Positions 55,903 to 64,000 of a DNA stretch of 64,000 bases are shown piece after piece. Positions within the stretch are counted from its first letter, which is position 1. Each line of letters begins with the position of its first letter. A program made the translations under genes and the position numbers. The stretch is taken from positions 620,001 to 684,000 of the forward strand of contig NZ_CP092190.1 in NCBI RefSeq assembly GCF_022344005.1, read 5' to 3'. Under the pieces are notes generated by a model. That model made no database searches. It was not told the origin of the DNA and worked only from the letters and a program-made list of their open reading frames with translations. The DNA is from Deinococcus sp. KNUC1210. Lineage in GTDB: Bacteria > Deinococcota > Deinococci > Deinococcales > Deinococcaceae.

Positions 55903-56646
55903 ATGAAGATCAGCGAACACGTGTCTGTTCTCGCACTCGAAGCCAACCTCATGATGGGCCGGGGAGTGCTGAACGTGGCGCTCATTACCGATCCTGTCCA
56001 CGGCGCGACGCTGGTCGATACCGGTACGCCGAATCTGCTGCCGACCATCGAAGCGGCGCTGCAACAGGAGGGCCTGCAACTGTCCGACATCCGGCGCGTG
56101 ATCGTGACGCACCACGACCTCGACCACATCGGCTCACTGGAAGCCGTGGTGAAGGCGACCGGCGCAGAGGTGCTGACGAGCGAGCTGGAGATTCCGTATG
56201 TGCAGGAAGGGAAGCGTGCTCAGAAGATGCCGCCCGCCGACAAGGTGGATGAATTGATGGGCCATCTGCCCGAATCCGTGCGCGAGATGGTCAAAAATAT
56301 GCCGGGCGTGCATGTGAAAGTGGACCGCGTGCTGCAAGACGGCGAGGTGCTCGATATCGCGGGCGGGGTGCGCGTGGTGTTCACGCCCGGTCATACCGTG
56401 GGCCACCTGAGCCTGTACGTCGAGCAGGACGGCGTGCTGATCGCGGGCGACTCGCTCACCAGCCAGGACGGCGAGCTGAAGGGACCCTCGGCGCAGAACA
56501 CCCCCGACATGCCGGAGGCGATCAGAAGCGTGCAGAAGATGGCGCAGCTGCCCGCCCAGAAAGTGCTGACGTATCACGGCGGCGTGGTCGAGCAGGACGC
56601 CGCCCTGCAACTGACCCGCGTGGCAGCCCTCATCGAAACCGCCTGA
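55903..56646 (+). CDS. MBL-fold metallo-hydrolase
   Basis: 247 residues. THHDLDHIGSLEAVV (111-like H-x-H-x-D-H variant: HHDLDH), FTPGHTVGHLSLYV (His), AGDSLTSQDGEL (bridging Asp) and LTYHGG (last His) are the five metallo-beta-lactamase motifs. Family members include glyoxalase II, lactonases and persulfide dioxygenases; nothing here narrows the substrate. Single gene. Confidence 0.9.
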   Translation: MKISEHVSVLALEANLMMGRGVLNVALITDPVHGATLVDTGTPNLLPTIEAALQQEGLQLSDIRRVIVTHHDLDHIGSLEAVVKATGAEVLTSELEIPYVQEGKRAQKMPPADKVDELMGHLPESVREMVKNMPGVHVKVDRVLQDGEVLDIAGGVRVVFTPGHTVGHLSLYVEQDGVLIAGDSLTSQDGELKGPSAQNTPDMPEAIRSVQKMAQLPAQKVLTYHGGVVEQDAALQLTRVAALIETA

Positions 56647-56653
56647 GCGACCG

Positions 56654-57277
56654 CTACAGCAGGTGCCCCGCGTCGGCCAGCCGGATGACCTCCGGCTGGC
56701 CGCCTTCGTGCCAGACGAGGTCGGTGACGGCAGTGTTCTCGTGGCGGTGCGTATCGGACAGCCAGGTTTCACGGGGGTCGAGCTTCAGCAGCTTCGACAG
56801 GATCGCCACCAGCGCCGCGCCGTGCGACACGATCAGCACCGTTTCGCCCGGCTGCGGCAGCACGCCCAGCAACGCCGCGTGAAAGCGCTCGCCCACGCCC
56901 GCCAGCGATTCCCCGCCAGGAAAGCCGAACTGCCCGTCTGAAGCGGTCATTTCGTGCAGAAACTCGGTCAGGTGCGCGTAGGGGCGACCCGCGAACGCGC
57001 CCGTGTCGATCTCGTGAACATCGTCCAGGATGTGCAGCGGCACGCCAAGTGCGTCAGCGATGGCCTGGGCGGTCTGCTGCGCTCTCAGGTAGGTGCTGGC
57101 GTACACACGCGGCGCGGGCAGTTCCAGCGCCTTCAGATTCTGTGCCAGCCGAGCCGCCTGCACGAACCCTTCCGCGTTCAGCGGCGACTGCCCACCTTCT
57201 GGGCCGCGAAAGATCCGCGAAACGTTGTCGGTTTCTCCATGACGGATCAGAACAAGGCGGGCGGGTGCGGGCGTCAT
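56654..57277 (-). CDS. Histidine phosphatase family protein
   Basis: 207 residues. LVLIRHGETDNVSRIFRGPE contains the R-H-G motif with catalytic His13; YASTYLRAQQTAQAIA, EIDTGAFAGRPY (proton-donor Glu region) and LIVSHGAALVAIL (second catalytic His) complete the phosphoglycerate-mutase-like set. Probably a broad phosphatase rather than a glycolytic mutase. It is convergent with the MBL gene (7 bp between stops). Confidence 0.9.
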   Translation of the reverse strand: MTPAPARLVLIRHGETDNVSRIFRGPEGGQSPLNAEGFVQAARLAQNLKALELPAPRVYASTYLRAQQTAQAIADALGVPLHILDDVHEIDTGAFAGRPYAHLTEFLHEMTASDGQFGFPGGESLAGVGERFHAALLGVLPQPGETVLIVSHGAALVAILSKLLKLDPRETWLSDTHRHENTAVTDLVWHEGGQPEVIRLADAGHLL

Positions 57278-57301
57278 CTCGCCAGCTTACCCGCCCGGAC
57301 A

Positions 57302-57383
57302 GGGCCAGGGGCCGGGGTTGCCTCTTCCTGGCGCGCTCCAGCCCCTGGCCCGCAACCTCCGCCAACCCCCAGGAACCGGGGGT
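57302..57383. repeat. Two GC-rich inverted repeats between TerC and phosphatase genes
   Basis: GGGCCAGGGGC (57302-57312) pairs with GCCCCTGGCCC (57341-57351); ACCCCC (57365-57370) pairs with GGGGGT (57378-57383), abutting the TerC stop. No U-tract follows either, so intrinsic termination is uncertain; they may protect the TerC mRNA 3' end. Confidence 0.5.
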
Positions 57384-58372
57384 CAGACTCGGCTGCTCTG
57401 CCCCCGTGTCTTCCACAGGCTCACCAGCACGCCGCCTGCCAGCAGGGCCAGGGTCACGTTCAGGCTGATGGCTGGATCGAGCTTGCCCCACAGCTGCGCG
57501 TAAAAGATCTTGAGGCCGATGAAAACCAGCACCAGCGACAGCGCGACCTTCAGGTAGGCGAATTTGTGAACGAGGGCGGCCAGAGCGAAGTACAGCGCCC
57601 GCAGGCCGAGGACAGCGAAGATGTTCGACGTGTACACCAGAAACGGGTCCTGCGTGATGGCAAAGATCGCCGGAATCGAATCGACCGCGAAGATCAGATC
57701 GGCAGCCTCGACCATCAGCAGCGCCAGCAGCAGCGGTGTGGCGAAGGTCTTCAGCTGGCCGCCCACCGACTTCTTCACCGTAAAGCGGTCCCCGTGCAGT
57801 TCGTCGGTGATCGGCAGACGCCGCCTCAACCAGATCAGCAATCTGTTGTTGGAGAAATCGTGGTCGTCGTCTCCACCGCGCAGCATCTTGAGGCCGGTGT
57901 ACAGCAGAAACGCGCCGAAGATCCACAGAATCCAGTCGAACTCGCTGACCAGGGCGGTTCCCAGCCCGATCATGACGCCGCGCAGCAGCAGCACGCCCAG
58001 AATGCCCCACAGCAGCACCCGGCGCTGAAGCCGCTCTGGAATGGCGAAGAATCCGAAGATCAGACTGATGACGAACACATTATCGAGCGCCAGCGCTTTT
58101 TCCAGTGCAAAGCCGGTGAAGAACTGCATGCCCGACTCGCGGCCCAGGGTGGTCCACACCCACGCGCCGAACACGCCCGCCACGGCGATATAGCCACCAC
58201 TCAGCAGCAGGCTCTGGCGCATGCCCATGCCCGGCGACTCGTCTGAATCTGCACCCCTGCGCCGCCGTTCCAGCACGCCCAGATCGAAGGCCAGCAGCGC
58301 CGCGACCACCACCACAAAGCCCAGCCACATCCACGCGGGTTTGCCCAGCCAGTCCACCATCAAGAGGTCCAT
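57383..58372 (-). CDS. TerC family integral membrane protein
   Basis: 329 residues, about nine helices. WLGFVVVVAALLAFDLGVLE, EKALALDNVFVISLIFGFF and LMVEAADLIFAVDSIPAIFA are the conserved TerC segments, with acidic residues in the membrane thought to bind metal (two copies of the E-x2-D motif). TerC proteins export Mn2+ or metallate secreted enzymes; a yybP-ykoY manganese riboswitch directly upstream supports a manganese role. High Mn is central to Deinococcus stress resistance. Confidence 0.92.
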   Translation of the reverse strand: MDLLMVDWLGKPAWMWLGFVVVVAALLAFDLGVLERRRRGADSDESPGMGMRQSLLLSGGYIAVAGVFGAWVWTTLGRESGMQFFTGFALEKALALDNVFVISLIFGFFAIPERLQRRVLLWGILGVLLLRGVMIGLGTALVSEFDWILWIFGAFLLYTGLKMLRGGDDDHDFSNNRLLIWLRRRLPITDELHGDRFTVKKSVGGQLKTFATPLLLALLMVEAADLIFAVDSIPAIFAITQDPFLVYTSNIFAVLGLRALYFALAALVHKFAYLKVALSLVLVFIGLKIFYAQLWGKLDPAISLNVTLALLAGGVLVSLWKTRGQSSRV

Positions 58373-58406
58373 TGCACTCCCTGTGAACGCGAAGACGGGC
58401 GGGCAT

Positions 58407-58530
58407 CAAAAAAGACCCGACACGCCTGTTCGCGTGCCGAGTCTTGCCGCTTACCGTGTGCGCCGGGGCTGCTCTCGCAGTCCGTATTGACGACGTACAC
58501 GCCCACGTCTGTGGGGGGCTACTCCCTCGT
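58407..58530 (-). promoter_or_regulatory. yybP-ykoY (manganese) riboswitch with terminator
   Basis: On the minus strand GAGGGAGTAGCC (58528-58517) begins the aptamer, and GTCGTCAATACGGACTGCGA followed by GCAGCCCCGGCGCAC is the second conserved loop. A terminator follows: AAGACTCGGCACGC (58444-58431) with GCGTGTCGGGTCTT (58424-58411) and six T (58412-58407). This matches the yybP-ykoY family, which turns on Mn exporters and TerC-like genes when Mn2+ is high. The 5' half is less certain than the junction and terminator. Confidence 0.8.
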
Positions 58531-58536
58531 TGCCAT

Positions 58537-58542
58537 CAGTGT
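58537..58542 (-). promoter_or_regulatory. -10 box of the TerC transcript
   Basis: TACACT on the minus strand, about 8 nt before the first conserved base of the riboswitch. Confidence 0.55.
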
Positions 58543-58618
58543 ACGAAAGGCGTGCACCACGCCGCCTGAAGGGAATGTTTATGCTCGTCACCTCACCCTC
58601 TACATTTCGCTCAGGGCG

Positions 58619-58624
58619 TAAACT
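58619..58624 (+). promoter_or_regulatory. -10 box of uvrC
   Basis: TAAACT ends 6 nt before GTG 58631; this supports the GTG start and a leaderless transcript. Confidence 0.6.
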
Positions 58625-58630
58625 GGACGG

Positions 58631-60487
58631 GTGCATTTCGATGAACTTCCGGTGTTGCCCACGTCTCCCGGCGTCTACATCTTCCGTGGAAAAACAAATG
58701 TTCCGATCTATATCGGCAAGGCCAACAACCTTCGCAGCCGGGTCGGGCAGCATTTCAAGGCGGGCGGCAAGAGCGGCAGGTTTACCAGCGAGGCCGTGTC
58801 GCTGGAATTCATCACCGCCCGCAACGAGGTCGAGGCGCTCGTGCTGGAGGCCAACCTCATCAAGCAGCACCGCCCGCATTACAACGTGCTGCTCAAGGAC
58901 GACAAACACTACCCCTTTCTGAAGCTGACCGCCGAGAAATTCCCGATGCTGCTCATCACCCGGCGCGTGCTGAAAGACGGCGGCAGCTATTACGGCCCCT
59001 ACCCCGATGCGGGCGCGGTGCGGCGCGTGAAGAACCTGATCGACACGATGTATCCGCTGCGGAAAAATTCCGGGCTGCCGATGCAGCACAAGCCGCGCCC
59101 CTGCCTGAATTTCCACATGGGGCGCTGCCTGGGACCGTGCGTAGACAGGGCCGACGTTGCCGAGTACGCCCGCGTGGTGGAAGACGTGAAGGCGCTGCTG
59201 GAGGGCCGCGCCGGAGCGGTGGTGGCGGGGCTGAAGGAGCAGATGAGGGAAGCCGCCCAGAAGCAGGACTTCGAGCAGGCGGGCAGGCTGCGCGACCGGC
59301 TTCAGGCCACCGAAAAGCTGTTCGGCACCGAGCAGAGCGCCCTCCAGATGGGCATGGACGACCTGGATTTTCTGGGATACGCGCACGCGGGCGAATACGC
59401 GATGGTGCAGCTGTTCCGAATGCGCGGCGGGCGGGTGGTGGGCCGCGACAAACGCTTTCTGACCGGGGCCGACGACGAGAACGGCGGCGAGGTGATCGGG
59501 GCCTTCGTGAAGGACTATTACACCCAGGCCACCCACGTGCCGCCCCTGATCCTGCTGCCCACCGAGTACGACGACGCCGCGCTGTGGGGCGAGGTGCTGA
59601 CCCAGCAGGCGGGCCGCAGAGTCGAAATGCGCGTGCCGATGCGCGGCGACAAGGTCGAACTGACCGAGATGGCCCAGCGCAACGCCCAGGCTGGCCTGGA
59701 ATCCGAGCTGCTGCTGCTGGAAAAACGCGGCGACCATCCCGGCCTGGACGCGCTGCGCGAGGTGCTGAGCCTGCCGGAACGCCCGTGGCGTATCGAGGGC
59801 TACGACAACTCCAACCTGTTCGGCACCAACATCGTGTCGGGCATGGTCGTCTTCGAGGGCGGGCGGGCACGCCGGGGCGAACACCGCCGCTTCAAGGTCA
59901 AGGGCCTGGATCACCCCGACGACTACACGGCCATGAACCAGACGGTGATGAGGCGCTTTTCCGGCAGCCTGTCGGATAAATTGCCGCTGCCCGACCTGCT
60001 GCTGATCGACGGAGGGCGTGGACAGGTCAATGCCGCGCTCGACGCCCTGAAAGCCCTGGAACTGCATATTCCGCTGATCGGCCTTGCCAAGCGCGAGGAA
60101 ACCATCATTCTGCCGGGGCGCTACGGAGCGCAGTGGTGGCTGGAAAGCGGCACCGAGGTGGGCGTGAACCGCGAACTGCTGCTGCCGCATACCCACCCGG
60201 CGCTGCGAACCCTGATCGGTGTGCGCGACGAGGTCCACAACTACGCCATCACGTATCACCGCAAGTTGCGTGGGCAGGACATGTTCAAAAGCATCTTCGA
60301 CGGGCTGCCGGGCATCGGGCAGAAGCGCCAGGACGCGCTGCTGGAGAGCTTTACCAGCCTGGAAGAGCTGGGAGCCGCCAGCGTGCAGGACATCGCGCAG
60401 GTGCCGGGCATGAACCTGAGCGCTGCAAAAGCAGTGAAGGCCTTTCTGGAAACGCGGGCGGCCAACGACGTGCCCACGGAGGCGTGA
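58631..60487 (+). CDS. uvrC: Excinuclease ABC subunit C
   Basis: 618 residues from GTG 58631 (the protein begins [20 protein letters not shown]). GIY-YIG nuclease domain at 10-95 ([19 protein letters not shown]), Cys-rich [16 protein letters not shown] UvrB-binding motif near 205-235, RNase-H-like second nuclease ([27 protein letters not shown]) and C-terminal helix-hairpin-helix pair ([32 protein letters not shown]). It makes both incisions in nucleotide excision repair. The DinB-like gene follows by 3 bp. Confidence 0.97.
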   Translation: MHFDELPVLPTSPGVYIFRGKTNVPIYIGKANNLRSRVGQHFKAGGKSGRFTSEAVSLEFITARNEVEALVLEANLIKQHRPHYNVLLKDDKHYPFLKLTAEKFPMLLITRRVLKDGGSYYGPYPDAGAVRRVKNLIDTMYPLRKNSGLPMQHKPRPCLNFHMGRCLGPCVDRADVAEYARVVEDVKALLEGRAGAVVAGLKEQMREAAQKQDFEQAGRLRDRLQATEKLFGTEQSALQMGMDDLDFLGYAHAGEYAMVQLFRMRGGRVVGRDKRFLTGADDENGGEVIGAFVKDYYTQATHVPPLILLPTEYDDAALWGEVLTQQAGRRVEMRVPMRGDKVELTEMAQRNAQAGLESELLLLEKRGDHPGLDALREVLSLPERPWRIEGYDNSNLFGTNIVSGMVVFEGGRARRGEHRRFKVKGLDHPDDYTAMNQTVMRRFSGSLSDKLPLPDLLLIDGGRGQVNAALDALKALELHIPLIGLAKREETIILPGRYGAQWWLESGTEVGVNRELLLPHTHPALRTLIGVRDEVHNYAITYHRKLRGQDMFKSIFDGLPGIGQKRQDALLESFTSLEELGAASVQDIAQVPGMNLSAAKAVKAFLETRAANDVPTEA

Positions 60488-60490
60488 ACC

Positions 60491-60985
60491 ATGAATGACG
60501 ATCTGAAGGGATTTTACCGTCTGGTGCAGGGATCGCGGGAACGGGTCTTCGCCTGGGCTGAACAGCTACCGCCGCAGGTCTATACCGCCGAACACCCCGA
60601 GTTTGCGTATGGCAGCCTCCGCAACATCCAGGCGCACATTGCCGATTGTTATCTGAACTGGGTCGGAGTGAGCGGACTGGGAATGGCGCACGAACAGATC
60701 GGCCTCGCCTCCGACAGCCTCTACGACGTGGCGGCCATGCGCGACAGGTTTCATCAGGTAGACGACGTGCTGAGCCGCGCCCTGGACTCGTTTTCGGCCC
60801 TCGATGAGCCGCTGGAGATTCAATGGCGGGAGGGCACGCTCCCGGTCACGCGGCGCTGGTTGCTGCTGCACCCCATCACGCACGAGTTTCATCACAAGGG
60901 TCAGCTGCTCGCGCTAGGGCGGGTGCTGGGGCATCCTTACCCGCCGGGTCCAGACACCGATCTGCTGCTGCCCTCCGAGGTCTGA
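60491..60985 (+). CDS. DinB family protein
   Basis: 164 residues. Four-helix bundle with the three metal His: HIADCYLNWVG (His about 49), and HPITHEFHHKGQLLALGR near the C-terminus (H-x3-H pattern). DinB/YfiT-like proteins are metal-dependent thiol transferases or damage-inducible proteins and are strongly expanded in Deinococcus. Only 3 bp separate it from uvrC, so the two are co-transcribed. Confidence 0.88.
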   Translation: MNDDLKGFYRLVQGSRERVFAWAEQLPPQVYTAEHPEFAYGSLRNIQAHIADCYLNWVGVSGLGMAHEQIGLASDSLYDVAAMRDRFHQVDDVLSRALDSFSALDEPLEIQWREGTLPVTRRWLLLHPITHEFHHKGQLLALGRVLGHPYPPGPDTDLLLPSEV

Positions 60986-60988
60986 GCG

Positions 60989-61180
60989 TCAGAGAAGCGG
61001 GCGGGGCCGCTCGAAGATCAGGACGTGTTCGGCGGCAACCGCAGCAGGGGTTTCAATCAGAATCTGCACCAGCCGCCAGCCTTCCCGGGCGTGCTGCAAC
61101 GTGGCCTCCTGATAACTGGCCGCCCTGAGCTGACCGCCGCTGTACGTGACCGGCACCCGAACGAACTGATAGTCGTACAT
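60989..61180 (-). CDS. DUF4177 domain protein
   Basis: 63 residues: MYDYQFVRVPVTYSGGQLRA, then LQHAREGWRLVQILIE and HVLIFERP. The M-Y-x-Y-x-F-V start and the G-W-x-L-V strand match DUF4177, a small beta-alpha-beta fold of unknown function. It ends 3 bp from the convergent DinB stop. Confidence 0.8.
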   Translation of the reverse strand: MYDYQFVRVPVTYSGGQLRAASYQEATLQHAREGWRLVQILIETPAAVAAEHVLIFERPRPLL

Positions 61181-61274
61181 GGCCCAGTGTCGCCCTCAAA
61201 CGTCAGGCCCAGATCAAGCCCGCCTCCGCCATCTGGCGCATGCCGCCCCCGCGAGATGCTGCCATCCTGAGGCC

Positions 61275-62078
61275 ATGAAGCTGAGCGTCTTCCCGATTCT
61301 GAAGGAGCTCCGTGCCCTGTACGACGTGGGCGAACGCAACACGCTGGAGCGCTTCTGGGCGTACAAGGCGCTGATGGTCGATGGCCCGCAGCCTCTGCCG
61401 CTGGGCGATTTTTCTCCGATGGGCAAACGACAGCCGGAGTATCTGGACTCGCTGCTGAGCATGAACGCCGAAGCCCTGAGCGCCACGTTCGCCCAGGAAA
61501 TCGAGGCCGAGCTGAGCGCGGTGCAGGCCGAGTTCCGGCTGCTGCTGGTGGTCGTCGATCAGCCCAACAACGGCTGGACGCAGCGCTGGTTGAGCGACGC
61601 CGCGTGGCGTTTCGGTCCGGAAAAAGTGCCGCAGAACCCGGACCAGACCCCGGCCCGCCGCTGGGTCACGGTGCAGCTCTGGACCCATGTGCCGCCGACC
61701 CCCGACTCTCTCCGCGCCCAGGTGCGGGGAGCGGTGCGGCGGGCCGTGTGGCGCATGCAGCACGGCCCGCCCGTCACGCTCGCCCAGATGATGCGGCAGG
61801 AAGGCGCCGCCCTGGCCTACGGCGGCGGAACCTTTGCTGGGCAACCGCTGGTGCTGGAACCGGACGAACTGGCCTATACCCGCGAGGTGCTGGAGGCGCT
61901 CCGCCCTTCAGATCACTGGCCGACCTGCTTTGCCGCCCTCTACGGCGACGAGGCCGCCACCGAAGTCGGCTTTCCGCCACTGGGAATGAGCCGGTTGGCG
62001 GGGCTGGGATTGGCGCTGGAGGAGGCGCCGGCTGATGAGCTGACCCGGCCTCTTTCGTACCGCGCCGACCTGCCCTAA
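61275..62078 (+). CDS. Hypothetical protein, 267 aa
   Basis: ATG 61275 (MKLSVFPILKELRALYDVGE) is preferred to 61179 because the longer frame's N-terminus is low-complexity and overlaps the DUF4177 gene. Later segments are LRLLVVVDQPNNGWTQRWLS-like, a strand followed by an aromatic-rich loop, then RRWVTVQLWTHVPPTPDSLR and HWPTCFAALYGDEAATEVGF. No membrane segment, signal peptide or family recognised. Codon use fits the neighbours, so it is likely real. Confidence 0.65.
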   Translation: MKLSVFPILKELRALYDVGERNTLERFWAYKALMVDGPQPLPLGDFSPMGKRQPEYLDSLLSMNAEALSATFAQEIEAELSAVQAEFRLLLVVVDQPNNGWTQRWLSDAAWRFGPEKVPQNPDQTPARRWVTVQLWTHVPPTPDSLRAQVRGAVRRAVWRMQHGPPVTLAQMMRQEGAALAYGGGTFAGQPLVLEPDELAYTREVLEALRPSDHWPTCFAALYGDEAATEVGFPPLGMSRLAGLGLALEEAPADELTRPLSYRADLP

Positions 62079-62445
62079 CGCCTTTTCGGTCGCAGGCATT
62101 CCTGGCTTCCGTCTGCCGCCCAGTCGCCATCTGCCATCAGGGTCACGCCGTTCACGAAGGAGCTGGCAAAGCGGCCCAAGATGACGGCGTCGGTCTTGGT
62201 TCACCCGCTCACATGCGCGTCAGCCCGAGAAGGCCGTGTTTGCTGGTGCTGTAGGCGGCGCAGTCGGCACTGCCCAGCAGCCCGGCCACACTCGCCACGT
62301 TTACGATGCTGCCCGGTCCCTGCGTCAGTCTCACGCGGCCCAGTTCAGCGGTCAGATTCACGCCTAGTACGCGCCGAAAACCAGCCGCCGCCGTATCGAT
62401 CTGCTCCGCTGCCCAGGATACGTGTGGGTACCTGCTGGCGGGCTT
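62075..62445 (-). pseudogene. Decayed short-chain dehydrogenase/reductase gene
   Basis: From about 62430 the minus strand reads VSWAAEQIDTAAAGFRRVLG, VNLTAELGRVRLTQGPGSIV, NVASVAGLLGSADCAAYSTS and KHGLLGLTRM, stopping at 62211-62209. This is the middle of an SDR, including Ser and Y-x3-K of the active site. The usual C-terminus, GRFASSFVNGVTLMADGDWA, appears shortly after in another frame and ends at 62077-62075. About 90 residues between them and the whole N-terminal cofactor half are missing, so this is true decay by deletion, not one bad base. Confidence 0.8.
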
Positions 62446-62581
62446 CAGATAGACAGCTGAACCCCATCAACAGCTCTCTTTAGAGCAGCTGAACACTCCA
62501 CACCGGTCAGCCGGTTTGGAACCCCCCGACAAGAGCGCCCCGGCCCGTGAGCCGAGCTTTGCTACTTCATGTCAGACACCC

Positions 62582-62587
62582 TAAACT
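62582..62587 (+). promoter_or_regulatory. -10 box of ftsK
   Basis: TAAACT ends 7 nt before ATG 62595. Confidence 0.5.
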
Positions 62588-62594
62588 GAGAGAT

Positions 62595-64000
62595 ATGACG
62601 ACACGGCGCAGCAAAAAGCCCATTGCCCCGGCCACTAACCGCTTCGACGGTGAGGTGCTGGGCCTGGTGCTGTTTGCACTTGGCATCTTTCTCGCAATCA
62701 CGGTGGCCCTGCCAGCGACGGGCACCGGGTTCATGTCGATGACGGCGGGGGCACTGAGCGGCTGGCTCGGCTGGAGCGCGTATCTGCTGCCCCTGATTCC
62801 GGCGGCTTTCGGGGTGCTCGTCTTCCTGGGACGTGATCTGCGTGGTCTGGCGCGGCGGGTGCTGGGCGGCGCACTGGTGGTGCTGTCGCTGCTGTGCCTG
62901 CACGAACTGGCGCGGCCCGGTGAAGCAGGCCATCTGGCGAGCGTGCTGATGAATCCGGTCTTCCGGGCCGCCTCCTACGGGGCGGTGCTGCTGCCACTGG
63001 TCGCCATCACGCTGGGCCTGGAAGTGATGTTCCGGCTGTCGCCCACCGTCCTGCTGCGCCGGTTTTTCCGCACTGTCAGCATGATGCTGGCGGGCGGGGC
63101 AGGGATGGTGCAGTCGGCTGTCGAAGCGCGGCAGGAAGGGAAAGTGGCGGCCCAGGCCCGTGCCCGGCTGCGCGGCGGATTGGCGGCACATATCCGCGAT
63201 CTGGAAACCCTGAAGAAGCTGTACCCGCAGGCCCGCGAACTGAGCAGCTGGCAGCAGGAAGCCCGCGACGCTGCCCGCACGCTGGGCAGTTTGGATGAAA
63301 CGGCGCTGAAGGCCACCGAAAAACAGCTTGCAGGCTGGCGCGACATCAGCGGCGGCTTCGTGCTGAGCGCGGGTAAGGAACTGCACGGCGCGGTGGTGGC
63401 CGAGACGCCGCAGGCAGCGGTGCAGCTCACGGCCCTTCAGGGCGACGTGAAGGCCGGGCGGCATGTGCTGGCCGCCGAGCTGCCCTCGACGCTGGCAAGC
63501 GGGGCGCTGGAAGGCGTGCGCCGCGCCCTGGTGATGGATCTGCACCGCCTGAGTGCGCGGGCAGCGGCGCTGGAGTCGGCACGCAGCAAGGCCGAGAAAC
63601 GGCTGGAGAAACCCGGCGCAGGCGTGCTGCTGCGCGAGGTGCCCGCTGCCGAGGAGCGCCGCACCCGCTGGGCCGATCTGGAAACAGCGCTGGGCGAATG
63701 GAAGGAGCGGGCCGAACACTACCCGCTGTGGCCCGATCTGGCGCAGCGCTACGACCGTGCTCCCACCGAGCTCGCTGCCGAACTCGCCGCCGCTCTGACC
63801 CGCACGCCCTTTGTCAGCATGGCCGAGCCGGAGGTCTGGGAACAGCGCCTGAAAGAAGGGCTGCTGAGCGCTGCACAGGCCGCCGAAGCGCAGGTCGCGC
63901 CCGCCGTACCGGTCATCGATTTTGGCTTTGACGTGGATTTCGACTTCGGTATCAAGAAGGCTCCGGTTCCCGCTGCCAGTTCCGCCCCGGCTCCTGCTTC
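62595..64000 (+). CDS. ftsK: DNA translocase FtsK, N-terminal part (runs off window)
   Basis: 468 codons are visible with no stop before the window end. The protein begins MTTRRSKKPIAPATNRFDGE, then has four hydrophobic segments up to about residue 150 (LGLVLFALGIFLAITVAL; LGWSAYLLPLIPAAFGVLV; GGALVVLSLLCLHELA; YGAVLLPLVAITLGLEVMF), the usual FtsK membrane anchor. A long charged helical linker follows and then a Pro/Ala-rich stretch starting at the edge. The motor and gamma domains must lie beyond 64000, so the name rests on the anchor and linker design. FtsK pumps DNA at the septum for chromosome resolution. Confidence 0.75.
   Translation, partial: MTTRRSKKPIAPATNRFDGEVLGLVLFALGIFLAITVALPATGTGFMSMTAGALSGWLGWSAYLLPLIPAAFGVLVFLGRDLRGLARRVLGGALVVLSLLCLHELARPGEAGHLASVLMNPVFRAASYGAVLLPLVAITLGLEVMFRLSPTVLLRRFFRTVSMMLAGGAGMVQSAVEARQEGKVAAQARARLRGGLAAHIRDLETLKKLYPQARELSSWQQEARDAARTLGSLDETALKATEKQLAGWRDISGGFVLSAGKELHGAVVAETPQAAVQLTALQGDVKAGRHVLAAELPSTLASGALEGVRRALVMDLHRLSARAAALESARSKAEKRLEKPGAGVLLREVPAAEERRTRWADLETALGEWKERAEHYPLWPDLAQRYDRAPTELAAELAAALTRTPFVSMAEPEVWEQRLKEGLLSAAQAAEAQVAPAVPVIDFGFDVDFDFGIKKAPVPAASSAPAPA

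Overview
The window is GC-rich (roughly 65% by eye), densely coded chromosomal DNA that looks like the genus Deinococcus. RecO begins with the residues I remember for the D. radiodurans protein, the gene complement (IspG, ScpA, UvrC, UvrD, MetH, STM4011-4015 cluster, PRC-barrel protein) fits, and at least 20 genes carry a TANNNT box only 5-9 nt before the start codon, the leaderless promoter pattern known from Deinococcus. I see no phage, insertion sequence or CRISPR array. The assignment rests on recognition, not on a database search.

Layout. 1-5100: an HEAGH membrane protein (cut by the window edge), a small basic protein and a ParA-type ATPase, a low-GC SUKH gene, recO, a frameshifted DUF427 gene, a PRC-barrel repeat protein and a tiny membrane protein. 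5400-14400: P-loop ATPase plus enolase-superfamily enzyme, tam, a LysM/NlpC cell-wall hydrolase, ispG, and a trpS-scpA operon preceded by a Trp-codon attenuator. 14400-24000: MFS transporter, butyrate kinase-like protein, HtrA protease, tRNA nucleotidyltransferase, an inactive/active pair of site-2 proteases, a TrhA-like membrane protein, guaB and tRNA-Ala(CGC). 24000-33000: DEAD-box helicase, HxlR/nitroreductase pair, diguanylate cyclase, metal ABC permease, Rrf2 regulator and uvrD. 33100-38000: SAM riboswitch, metH, metF.

38100-47200 holds an uncharacterised five-gene set (SWIM zinc finger, DUF5691, MoxR AAA+, DUF5682, VWA) interrupted by a low-GC DUF1963-like gene. 48300-54450 holds a complete STM4015(x2)-STM4014-STM4013-STM4012-STM4011 operon: leucine-rich-repeat proteins, an ATP-grasp-like protein, a phosphatase/sulfatase-fold hydrolase and two radical-SAM enzymes, linked by 4-14 bp overlaps and of unknown function. 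54400-64000: an LRR protein with a small partner, MBL hydrolase, histidine phosphatase, TerC under a yybP-ykoY (Mn2+) riboswitch, uvrC, DinB-like protein, small DUF genes, a decayed SDR gene and the start of ftsK.

Twelve otherwise well-conserved genes are each broken by a single-base indel, nine of them a missing base, eight of those clearly in a mononucleotide run. This looks like systematic sequence error rather than biology; the annotation gives the full spans of the restored genes and flags every break. Two other broken genes (an SDR remnant and a ribbon-helix-helix remnant) look truly decayed.
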